Shown: piece by piece, positions 55,740 to 64,000 of the stretch
Layout: each line of letters begins with the position of its first letter
Numbering within the stretch: the first letter of the stretch is position 1
DNA from: Cyrtodaria siliqua
Lineage: Eukaryota > Mollusca > Bivalvia > Adapedonta > Hiatellidae
Length of the DNA: 64,000 nucleotides
Assembly (NCBI GenBank): GCA_037043455.1
Contig: JAWPHD010003084.1
Location: 1 to 64,000 of the forward strand
Direction of reading: 5' to 3'
Translations under genes and position numbers: made by a program
The notes under the pieces: generated by a model
What the model saw: only the letters and a program-made list of their open reading frames with translations
The model's database searches: none
What the model was told of the DNA's origin: nothing

Positions 55740-56425
55740 CAATATTGATGACCACATGACGTAATAAATTTGATTGTCGTCAAATTTATTATCGACATAT
55801 TGAAATATAACTAGTCAAGACGACATACAGCAACTAAACTTATTTAAATGACGAAAATGTCGACTTCAGTCTTTCTGACATGTGAAGGTAAATCGTACTA
55901 AGTTGTATTCTTTCAAGTCGATATGATTCAAGAAACACGCCGTAAGTCGAGAAAATGGGGTGGAGAAGACGCGAAACAATGCAACAACCCGACAAATCGA
56001 GGTTTAAATAGAGATAATTAACGCAACAACTGGTGACCCTTAAAAGTTTCCATACTGAAAGACTGAAGTCGAAATGTTCGTCAGTTAAATAAGTTTAGTT
56101 GCTGTATGTCGTCTTGACTAGTTATATTTCAATATGTCGATAAGAAATTTGACGACTTATTCAAATTTATTACGTCATGTCGTCATCAATATTGTTCACT
56201 TATTGTCAATTATTGACATTAAATACGACAAATCATGTTCTCCGTGGTTCACTCCTAAGTTTGGTTGAATTCCGTTCAGCGGTTTAGGAGGAGATGCGGT
56301 AACGGACAGACGGACGGACGGACAGACGGACAAATGGAGGCGATTTTAATATACCCTGTTTTTGTCTTCAAAAACGTGGGTATAAATATGGTATATTAAA
56401 GAGTAAGCAGAGGTATCATACAAGC
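55740..56425. repeat. inverted module of the 413 bp repeat family
   Basis: 55740-56055 is a minus-strand copy of the 413 bp unit (gacgacatacagcaactaaa, cgaaacaatgcaacaacccg, actggtgaccctt). From 56057 the family runs in the plus orientation and continues as in 42875-43160. 55777-55880 and 56057-56152 are therefore an inverted pair. Confidence 0.88.
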
Positions 56426-56534
56426 GAATTTAAAAAAGAAGAGAAAAAAGAAAAATAAACCAATGGTCCAATAATTCTGATAACCGTTTTGTGAACAAAT
56501 ATGGCCATAAATGTCTGCTAATAGTATTTTTTAA

Positions 56535-56757
56535 TTCGTTATGCAGATAAGTCAGTTCGTAATGTAGATAAGTCAATTCGTTATGTAGATAAGTCAATTT
56601 GTTATGTAGGTAAGTTAATTCGTTATGTAGATAAATTAATTCGTTATGTAGTACAGTCAATTCGTTATGTACAATTGTTAATTCGTTATGTCCATAAGTT
56701 AATTCGTTTTGTAGATAAGTTACTTCGTTATGTAGATAAGTCAATTCGTTATGTAGA
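56535..56757. repeat. 21 bp minisatellite, left part
   Basis: About ten units of the consensus cgttatgtagataagtcaatt, with variants in the middle (tagtacagtc, tacaattgtt). Because 21 is a multiple of 3, both strands stay open, giving spurious repetitive ORFs. Confidence 0.93.
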
Positions 56758-57229
56758 GGTGTACCGGAAGTAAATCAAATCCCATTGAGTCCAATGCAAT
56801 ATTGTCCAAGCTTTCTAGTTAGCCATTTTTCAAAATGAAATTCAAACTAAGATTCACTCACATGTTCTTAGTCATGAGACCTGCCTCTCTAGAAAATTGC
56901 TGAGAATAGTAGGGGTCATGTGGCATATAAGAAAATAAAAGTCTGATCTTATTGACACCGTGAACAAACTGCATTCATTCGGCACCTCTTAAATGTGTTC
57001 TACTTTCACTTTCAAAGCTTTCAAGTTGATAAATAAAATGATTATACAACCATGCAAATGGTTTTTAGCTATCACAAACAATTCAATAAAGTCATTTAAG
57101 CCAGAAAAACAGGCATTAAATACTCAAAAATGCATTTTATCACCAAAAAAAGTTAGGGACTTATATATTTGGGAACTCCTTTCGTATACACCAGGCATGA
57201 ATACCACAGTGATTTACTTCCTGTATACC
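56758..57229. mobile_element. 472 bp TIR element inserted in the minisatellite
   Basis: Left end GGTGTACCGGAAGTAAATCA and right end TGATTTACTTCCTGTATACC are inverted repeats. TAGA is duplicated at 56754-56757 and 57230-57233, and joining across it restores a normal 21-base unit. The interior is AT-rich and has no transposase. Confidence 0.9.
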
Positions 57230-57475
57230 TAGATAAGTCAATTCGTTATGTAGGTAAGTCAATTCGTTATGTAGATAAGTCTCTTCGTTATGTAGATAAG
57301 TCAATTCGTTATGTAGATAAGTCAATTCGTTATGTATATAAGTTAATTCGTTATGTAGTCCAGTCAATTCGTTATGTACAATTGTTAATCGTTATGTAGA
57401 TAAGTCAATTCGTTATGTAGTCCAGTCAATTCGTTATGTAAAATTGGTAATTCGTTATGTAGATAAGTTGCAGGT
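57230..57475. repeat. 21 bp minisatellite, right part
   Basis: Continuation of the array at 56535-56757 in the same phase and orientation. It ends cgttatgtagataagttgca. Confidence 0.93.
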
Positions 57476-57479
57476 AGAG

Positions 57480-58630
57480 CGTCTTCAGGCCCTCTTTGGC
57501 CTATCCGGGAGATCTTGTTATTGGCTTTTTTCGGCGCCAGTCGTTTAAGCTGGCTTTTGGCCTCGCAGGAGGTGTGTCTATGTAAGCCTATCAAAACTCG
57601 AGTTGAAAACGATACAGAAATTATGAAAGTCTACAGTGTTTGTTAAAACTGAATGCTGATTGGCTAAATCTGTCTGACAAGGCCAAAGGAAACAAGTAGC
57701 ATTGTTTATAGAGTTTAGTTGTTGATAAATGGTATATCGTTAGGTGGTTTGTTACGCTGTACTTCAATCGTGACCGAAAAAGATGAAGAAAGGAATAGAA
57801 ATGTTGAAACTGCAAATACATTAATCTGTTTTCTTGCAAAGTGCATTAATTTTACATGGTAACTGGTAAACCCTATTAAAAATTACATATTGCCATGATT
57901 TCCTAGTCACGTGATTTTTCAAGGTGCCTGGATGTGATTTTCAGCCAAGAAGAACAATAAGACGACGGAAGGAGTGATTGTCAACTTTTTAGACTAGCAA
58001 TGATGACCAAAATATTCTTCTCTGAAACCACAGCTACAGCTTTGATATTTTGCATGTAGCAATATATAGTGGTCCTTTATCAAGTTTGTACAAATGACCG
58101 GCAAAGCATAACACTAATCATTTGACAAACCAAATTAGTTATTGTTTGCATTAAAATATGTGACCACAAAAACGAAGCGGAGGTGAAGGGGAGGTGCCTT
58201 TGATAGGCAAAGCATAACACTAATCAATTGACAAACCAAATTAGATATTGTTTGCATTAAAATATGTGACAAGCAACACGAAGGGGTGGGGGTGATGAAA
58301 CCTTATCAAAAATTGAAAATGTTGATTTGGGCACCACCTTCCTCCTGAGTTTCTAAAACATTCCAACGCCACTGTAATGTGCGTCAGAAATGACCATTCA
58401 TAAACAATAATACCTCTCAAAAATAAGATGTATGCATAAGGAAGGGAAGGGATTAAAGTTTTATCTCTGGAACTCTGTAGCACTTATTCGTATACTCCAG
58501 TTCAATCTACAGTTCAATCTACTGAGGATGACGTTATTGCCACAAATATCACTTGTGCATTACTTTCACGGTTGGGGTAGACAAAAAGCAAAACAAACTG
58601 CCCCTAATTACATAAAATCCGTATAAAGCT
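57480..58630. other. no supported gene; ~105 bp tandem duplication at 58097-58285
   Basis: aggcaaagcataacactaat through attaaaatatgtgac occurs at 58097-58165 and 58203-58272, with gaagcgg/gaagggg following. ORFs here (up to 80 residues) lack motifs. Confidence 0.55.
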
Positions 58631-58639
58631 CGTTTTATT

Positions 58640-59665
58640 TGAATTCTAGTGCCTTTAACTTCTTGACTTACTGCCGTTAAAGATGACGTTAAACAATATT
58701 ATGCTAAAACTTATGAAATCTCTGGGATTAATTTATTTTGGTCTAAAATTCAGACGTCCTTCATAAATTTGCAGTAAACGTCAAGTTTCATCTACACAAC
58801 TCAACTTTTATAATCGGTCACTTTTCAAAGATTTATATATTTTTTAATAATTCATAGTTTCATTGGAAATTTTAACTGGCGTAGTTTAACAAATATCGCT
58901 AGCGATTTATAAAACTTATTCTGCCTTGATTGGACTAAAACCTAGGTGATTTCCAGTTTTTAGTATTCGTGTTATTTTCAAAAAAGCTGGGTGACCGATT
59001 ATAAAAATTGTATATAAGATCTCTTATAAAAGAGTAGTGTATAAGTACTTATGACTTTTCTACACTATATACAACCTTACCGCATCACCTTATCAAAGAC
59101 AAGCTTTTTGCTCTTATTCACAAAACTTTCGCTAGAGAACAAAACTAGATTTTTGGCCTGTAACAATATCAAAGCGTTTTTTACTAACGGCATTTTAGAC
59201 AATTACACTAAGATTTTTGTGAAGCACTCATTTCCTATTATTTTCGTCGGGTATGGAACAACGTTAATAGACAAATTGTTGGTATCCCTATGTGTACGAA
59301 CTGTGCACCTCTTGTCGCAGATTTGTTATTGTATTGCTTTGAAAGAGATTTCATGTTGAGTCTTTCATCCGATACTTCCGACGCATCACGTCACCACAGA
59401 AGTCAGTTGATGAGAGTCCTTGTCGCAGAAGGGTTCTTAACATACTTTTATATTTTAAAAATAGATCAGGGTTTGATATTGTTAATTATTCTCACTTAGA
59501 TGGGGATGTTCTCCGTGCTACTTCTTATGGGGTCTATATTTCTCAACTTATTAGCTTTTCTAGAGCTTGTAGTCGAGTTGAGGACTTCAATATTCGTAAT
59601 CTGTGTATATCTAAAAAAAAAACTACTCCAGCAGGGCTACCGTTACCATAAACTTTGAAAAACCT
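58640..59665 (+). pseudogene. Penelope-like (or related) retroelement RT remnant
   Basis: Pieces of a reverse transcriptase in several frames: DFSTLYTTLPHHLIKDKLFA near 59055 (motif A region, the aspartate in DFSTLYT), ACNNIKAFFT near 59155, RQIVGIPMCTNCAPLVADL from about 59268 (usually GIPMGTNCAP; a G-to-C change is seen) followed by LLYCFERDFMLSLS, and DIVNYSHLDGDVLRATSYGV plus YISQLISFSRACSRVEDFN at about 59475-59600. The DxSxLYT and GIPMGTNCAP signatures fit Penelope-like RTs. The YxDD block between them and the last piece is deleted and no GIY-YIG domain is seen. Multiple frameshifts and stops. Confidence 0.75.
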
Positions 59666-59736
59666 TTACAACATTGTATTAACGTAATCCAGATCTTCTT
59701 TAAAATATAAAAGTAATGTAAGAACTCTTCTGTGAC
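59416..59736. repeat. 51 bp inverted repeat at the Penelope-like remnant
   Basis: ccttgtcgcagaagggttct ... acttttatattttaaa (59416-59467) is complementary to 59686-59736 (tttaaaatataaaagtaatg ... gacaag). A segment of the RT is thus present again in reverse just past the remnant's end. Confidence 0.85.
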
Positions 59737-59740
59737 AAGA

Positions 59741-60056
59741 GGGCTGGCGTGGCGCAGTCGGTAGCGCGGCGGATTTGTAACCGGAGGCCCCGGGTTCAAT
59801 CCTCAATGGTGCCACTGAGTTTCGTCGGTGTGTTCTTGGGCAAGACACTTTCCCTTAGCCTCGTCCGTTGGATGGGGACGTAAACCGGGCTGTCCCGTGT
59901 ATCGGTCTATCCGAGCACGTTAAAGAACCATAAAAATCTATTCGATAATAAGAATAGGACACGGTTCCCGGATTCCTATGTTTCCTTCCCCTCTCTCTGG
60001 GGCGGCTCTAAATAACCTATACTGTGTTGATGAGCCGTTAAACAACATTCAATTCA
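59741..60056 (+). mobile_element. full-length tRNA-derived SINE (family 1)
   Basis: The tRNA-like head has an A box (ggcgcagtcggtagcgcgg) and a B box (gggttcaatcc). A central domain follows with tgttcttgggcaagacactt and ctcgtccgttggatggggac, then acggttcccggattcctatg, ctctctctggggcggctcta, and the tail aacaacattcaattcaattg. RNA polymerase III would transcribe it from the internal boxes. The ttgggcaagacactt core is of the type conserved across several SINE superfamilies; which one I cannot fix by eye. Truncated or degenerate relatives are at 7587-7855 and 52705-52990. Confidence 0.93.
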
Positions 60057-60154
60057 ATTGACTCATCCAATCACATTAAACTGACATCGGACCGACCAGT
60101 CATAGCATAACACTTATAGCATCAGAGTCAAGCAATGGAGCTACTTGTTAAGTA

Positions 60155-60245
60155 TTTGGTGTGACCCGGCCGGGGATCGAGCCCACGACCTCCAGCATAT
60201 GATCCAAAGCCACCCCCGCTGCACCGTGGTTGACAGGAATTTCAG
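60155..60245 (-). mobile_element. tRNA-like SINE head remnant
   Basis: On the minus strand: ggtgcagcgggggtggcttt (A-box-like), then gaggtcgtgggctcgatccc (B-box). It lacks a tRNA acceptor pairing and is preceded by no SINE body on this strand, so it is a fragment. Confidence 0.6.
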
Positions 60246-60249
60246 ACGT

Positions 60250-61650
60250 GTAAGTCTGTACTAATGGTTAATTGATGAACTAGATACCGTATACTAATAA
60301 ATGACAGATCCAATCATTGAATGGAGCACGGGTCGTTAAATCAAGCCAAATCGAGTCCTAATTCCTAAGGAGAATGGGCTCATCGACTCCGTTGAATTTG
60401 TATTGGACCAATGCATTTATTCCGTCATATTGTCTCTCTAAGAAATTAGGGGCTATTCAGTCAATGCCATGTTTAAATTTTTGGGCATAAGTTCAATCCT
60501 TGAGCATGGATCAATACAGTTCTAGGTATTCCACGTAAAAGAAATGAGTGGCCGTTCAAATAATGTAGAATAAATGTGACAGAGCTTAATTTCAATTCAA
60601 TTTGCTGATTTATCATACGGTGGAATAAACTCTTTTTATGTTTCCTACATCATTGAAAGACATCGTACGTGACCTATCAGATACCTTTTTTTGAAACCCA
60701 ATACGGAGATATAATATACCCTACATATAGAAATCAATGAACGTGATGTATGATGATTGTAAAATAAACCCGATCAGGTTATATATCCCAAACGTACTTT
60801 TCTCACAGAGTTCAAACTAAATTGTTTGACAATATTCCTAATGGTTGAGAATAATGCATATTTATTGAATTAAAATATATGGTATAATAACGAAGAACAA
60901 ACCTAAATTTAAAATGTTTACCCGCCACGCCCCACGCCCCCCCCCCCACCCACCCCACACACACACTTTCATGTATTTATTTAAAGGCAGCTTCAAAATT
61001 AACTCTTGCGGACTAAATGTCAAAGTGGAAGTAAACTGCAGTTTTATTATCAATGCCATTCGTATGTTCTTTTTAACATCGATAGGGTTTGTTTGAAAAT
61101 GCATGCCGAGTTTCGTGTTTGGCATACAGAAAGTGTTCCCATGTAAAAGTGACATGTTTCCATTGCCTATGTGTGTAATCATTCGATTAACATTTCAGTA
61201 AACTGTTTCTGAGATGAGATAGTACTGGTTCAAGAAGTCTGCATTATTTTTGTTCTCCTCACCAGTGCTCTATTATTTTTTTTACACTCTGTTTGCTATA
61301 TTATATCTTACCCATTATAGCAAAAGTATAGCAAAAGAAAATATGCGTTGCCAAGCAGTTGGGTACTTTATTAATAAACCCGATTTTGTTTTAAAATCGA
61401 GTTGTATTTATATCTTTTAACAAGCTAAGCAGCTTATACACATACCACTCTTAATGGCGCAGATGACAACCTTAATTTGGCATGATCTTGATGTAAGACA
61501 AGTTGTTTTTGTTTGAATGGTATTTTACGTCATTTTAGCACATATTAGACCATAAATACCAATCGGTTGAGGCAGATCACACCATTTTTCAAGGGTAGAA
61601 CCTGTACTCTCTATCTTTCGCCATCCACAAGAATCGACACTTTTTCACTT
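60250..61650. other. no supported gene
   Basis: Contains a C-run with ccacccaccccacacacac at 60935-60965 and a 106-residue minus ORF (60862-61182) that reads through this low-complexity DNA. No motif is recognised. Confidence 0.45.
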
Positions 61651-61654
61651 GACA

Positions 61655-61730
61655 AGTCGGGCTTCCAATGGGATTCGAACCTGCAGTAAATCCACTCTCT
61701 AACAACGCCGATACGGGTTGCATCGTACGG
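61655..61730 (-). mobile_element. tRNA-like SINE head remnant
   Basis: On the minus strand, gcaggttcgaatcccattgg is a B-box/T-arm and the preceding gttgttagagagtggat could be a decayed anticodon arm. Confidence 0.55.
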
Positions 61731-61799
61731 AAGCGAATTAAATGCTTCAGTAACTAACAAGCACATGTTAACTAAATTTTCATTGAAACTGTAGATATT

Positions 61800-61990
61800 G
61801 AAAAACGTTGTTACCTATAGCGTAGACAGTTGTTATCTTTAAATAGCGTTAACATGAAAAGTTGTTACCTTTAGCGTTAGCGTTGTTACCTTTAGCGGAA
61901 GAGGTGTGTGTTACTTTAGCGGAGTTTGTTACATTTAGTGTTGGAATTTTTACCTTTAGCGGCGGTTGTTACCTTTAGCGGAATTGTTAC
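61800..61990 (+). repeat. TTACCTTTAGCG minisatellite
   Basis: About nine units of gttgttacctttagcg(g) with variants. It resembles the arm repeats of the 7037-9535 fold-back element (tttagcgg core, and gttacctttagg at about 9181). It may be a solo arm of that or a related element. Confidence 0.85.
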
Positions 61991-62290
61991 GGAGATGTTA
62001 ATATATTGTCTTTCATTTTAGATAAATGATTTTGTAAAATATTTAGAAAGTATAAGAGTTAAATCCGTACATATTCAATGATGTATTGACATATTATACA
62101 TACGAAACTAGACAAGCGGTCAGTGGTATCCCAAACTCGAAGGGGTGAATGATTCAACAATCAATTATCGTTTCTATAAATATACACGTTACGAAAATTC
62201 TGATTGAATCACGTCACATACGCCAACTACTGCACAGAAAAGATCAAGCGCTCCTTCAATATTTGAAGGTATTGGCTACTGATTTCTCGC
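61991..62290. other. no gene seen
   Basis: AT-rich sequence between the minisatellite and the end of the transposase remnant. Confidence 0.4.
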
Positions 62291-63620
62291 ATTTCCTGTT
62301 TCCTATTCCATAATTTGAAGAAATTCATTAAAACAACCCTCTAACAAGGAACTCGTCTGTATACTCATTGGCTAGTGCCCCAATGGTTTGTAAATCTCAC
62401 GGTAGTGGAAACGAGTAATCATATGCTTCAAACGCTTGAACATGTTGATAGTACATGACTTCAGGAATACCAGACGGCACTCATACCTCATTTCGCTGTG
62501 ATCTGATTCTATGCTCATTCAAATTTTCAACAACATATAAGTGGTTCTGTATCAGTAAAAACACAGCTGTCTCGCATATCTCTGAAATAATTTCTCCAGT
62601 ATTGGGTAAAATGTATTTTAGGACAGCCCCATAGTCTCTCAGTTCTTTAATTTCCAGTAGATTTTCCAGTAAGAAAACCTTTTCGACCAGACAATATCGT
62701 CTGTGTGGTACATCCTGAGGGACATCTGAAGATCTTTTACAACAACATTTTCAGAACCCCCATCCAATCGTACCATTCTCGGTACCCTCGCTAATCTCTT
62801 GACATAGTCTAAAAAAATCGAGCTATGAATCTTGGATTGTTATTTGAAGGACCTTCTTTCAACCACAGAATTTTCCTCGAATAACCACCGATGGCAGCAT
62901 GAATAGCTATACCGAATGGTTTTAACTTATCGTATCCATCAATATATATGAGGTAGTTATTAGGACCTCTATTGTAATACACTCTCATTCTCAAACAACG
63001 TAGAATCTTTATGTGAGGAAGCTATCCAGCTGGTTTACGGAACGTCGGTGGTTCTACCCAGGTGCCCGCCCGTGCACGAACATTTCCCGGAGGGGCACCT
63101 GGGGTCTTCCTCCACCAGTAGAAGCTGGAAAGTCACCATATGACCTCAGCTGTTGGTGCGACTATAACATCCAATTCAATTCAATTCAAACGACGTTGTC
63201 TTCTCAGAGATACTCCTTCCGGGTCGATGGCTAAGAAACATAACCTATCTGTTTCTTGAGTAACACGCAAGCCATGTGTGACATTTAATAATCGCCATAA
63301 AGATTTATAGCCCAAGTTTTGAAATTCATTTTGATGCACTACAACTATTTTGGAGACGATTCTCTCAAGTGGACTTTTACAGTTTTTCCTTCTTAGAATC
63401 AGCCTCCGCTTAATTCTCTTTAACGTTGTAACACTCATGACTATTTCATGAACGAACAACAGGAGACCGCAAATTTCATTGGACGTATACAATCTGCTGA
63501 AGATGTACTGAACCAAATCATCAACTGGTGCGTTGTCCCCGGGATATGGAATTGCCTGATTCTCAGCTCGACATAATATGATGACTAATAGCTGAAATAA
63601 ACAAAGTATAAACAATAAAC
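62290..63620 (-). pseudogene. DDE integrase-like transposase, split by a SINE
   Basis: The minus strand encodes a transposase with an integrase-type core. The N-terminal part (from about 63600) has FVHEIVMSVTTLKRIKRRLI, a helix-turn-helix-like region, then NLGYKSLWRLLNVTHGLRVT and AIDPEGVSLRRQRRL. After a SINE insertion at 63003-63188 it resumes with YYNRGPNNYLIYIDGYDKLK (first catalytic D), GGYSRKILWLKEGPSNNNPR, and RLDGGSENVVVKDLQ (second D). Frameshifted pieces follow (RNYFRDMRDSCVFTDTEPL) to about 62290. Such DGYDKLKP transposases occur widely in animals. Several frameshifts and stops make it inactive. The family could be IS3EU- or Ginger-like; that is inference. The open frame from 63777 to ~63640 is microsatellite, not protein. 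Confidence 0.82.
63003..63188 (+). mobile_element. SINE (family 2), copy 2, inside the transposase
   Basis: Matches 37210-37410 nearly base for base, from gaatctttatgtgaggaagc to the (AATTC)n tail. Its orientation is opposite to the transposase it interrupts. The coding sequence resumes on both sides, so the SINE arrived after the transposase. Confidence 0.9.
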
Positions 63621-63652
63621 AACAGCAGCAACAACATACGCACGCATACATA

Positions 63653-63716
63653 ATATAATATAATATAATATAATAATATAATATAATATAATATAATATA
63701 ATATAATATAATATAA
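63653..63716 (+). repeat. (TATAA)n microsatellite
   Basis: Pure AT pentanucleotide run with one TAA slip near 63672. A shorter run of the same kind lies at 63751-63764. Confidence 0.95.
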
Positions 63717-63804
63717 GAGGCACAAGAGGGCCTGTGGACGCTCTACTGGCTAATATAATATAATACAAGAGGCACAAGAGGGCCTGTGGACGCTCTACTG
63801 GCTA
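63715..63804 (+). repeat. 38 bp direct repeat gcctgtggacgctctactgg
   Basis: aagaggcacaagagggcctg tggacgctctactggcta occurs at 63715-63752 and 63767-63804, separated by a short TATAA run. After the second copy a ggggccataactccgtcaaa-type repeat continues to the window end. Confidence 0.92.
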
Positions 63805-64000
63805 AAGATAAAGTTTATGTATAAGGGGCCATAACTCCGTCAAAACATGGCGATGATATGTGCAACAAGCCTTGGTACTGATCATCCATGCCACGTTTCG
63901 ATGAAATCTGGCCAGAGATTCAAGAAAAAGAGTTTGTACAAAGTTAGTGTATTAAAATCTTTAAAGAGCCATAACTCTGCCAAAATTTATCAACTAGAAC

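Noticed and set aside
56430..57367. Long repetitive ORFs (LHNELTY-type heptapeptide repeats) on both strands
   Set aside because: They are translations of a 21 bp minisatellite, open only because 21 is a multiple of 3, and a TIR element interrupts the array. No start, signal or splice context supports a protein.
59750..59822. True tRNA gene at the SINE head
   Set aside because: A and B boxes are good, but the acceptor stem does not pair and the sequence continues into a SINE body found elsewhere in the window.
63640..63777. N-terminal extension of the transposase ORF (YYIILYYIILYY)
   Set aside because: It is a translation of the (TATAA)n microsatellite, not part of the protein.

Overview
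This window looks like AT-rich, intron- and repeat-dominated eukaryotic DNA, most probably from a bivalve mollusc. The evidence is the dense set of degenerate non-LTR retrotransposons, tRNA-derived SINEs with a conserved central domain and an (AATTC)n tail, a Penelope-like element, many small TIR transposons, and the short hairpin-plus-GTCCGTCC repeat modules common in bivalve genomes. There is no bacterial-style gene packing, operon or CRISPR array. The species call is inference.

Only one host gene is supported with any confidence: two exons (23174-23317 and 25277-25411, plus strand) that together encode one I-set-like immunoglobulin domain. They are split by a phase-1 intron and flanked by phase-1 boundaries. 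The rest of that gene lies outside the window or in exons I cannot recognise. A promoter-plus-first-exon-like fragment (42490-42677) and a degraded coding-like stretch (43561-44002) are weaker traces of host or element genes.

Layout. 1-1633: one copy of a 1.6 kb duplication whose second copy is at 53543-55165. 1640-2275: palindromic minisatellite. 2785-3270: GTCC-type repeat. 5090-6850: large imperfect CAGTAG/CTACTG array. 7037-9535: fold-back transposon with minisatellite TIRs and a SINE inside. 10771-11048: MITE with a 10 bp TSD. 13115-15280: LINE copy a. 16327-17442: a TTAA-type MITE, a tRNA-like SINE remnant and a fold-back MITE. 18551-20024: 43 bp and 462 bp tandem repeats. 20320-23145: LINE copy b. 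23174-25411: Ig exons. 25748-26970: 310 bp tandem repeats, then a helically phased GGTGCACC array. 28448-31795: a long inverted repeat around LINE copy c (minus), with a Mutator-like MITE and another MITE inserted in one arm. 31884-37075: a 5.2 kb Mutator-like element with minisatellite TIRs, carrying the last exon of a MULE transposase and a nearly full RT region of LINE copy d. 37190-38350: a SINE and LINE copy e. 39273-41375: minisatellite-bearing TIR elements, one nested in another. 41387-43160: 413 bp tandem repeat interrupted by a hairpin element. 44174-47060: TIR element and tandem repeats. 48537-53569: three TTAA-type elements, GTCC repeats and a SINE. 55740-57475: inverted repeat module, then a 21 bp minisatellite split by a TIR element. 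58640-60056: Penelope-like remnant and a full-length SINE. 61655-63804: SINE remnants, a minisatellite, a DDE integrase-like transposase pseudogene split by a SINE, and microsatellites.

The recurring theme is that several unrelated inverted-repeat element families here have arms or interiors made of tandem repeats: a TTTAGCGG-type, a GGGGGCATTTGTCC-type, a CGACATCG-type, a TTCCGGAATTGCGC-type and a TCTGAAGTCTGAAC-type. For four insertions the target-site duplications can be read exactly (9, 9, 6 and 6 bp), and for two of them an uninterrupted copy of the target also exists in the window.
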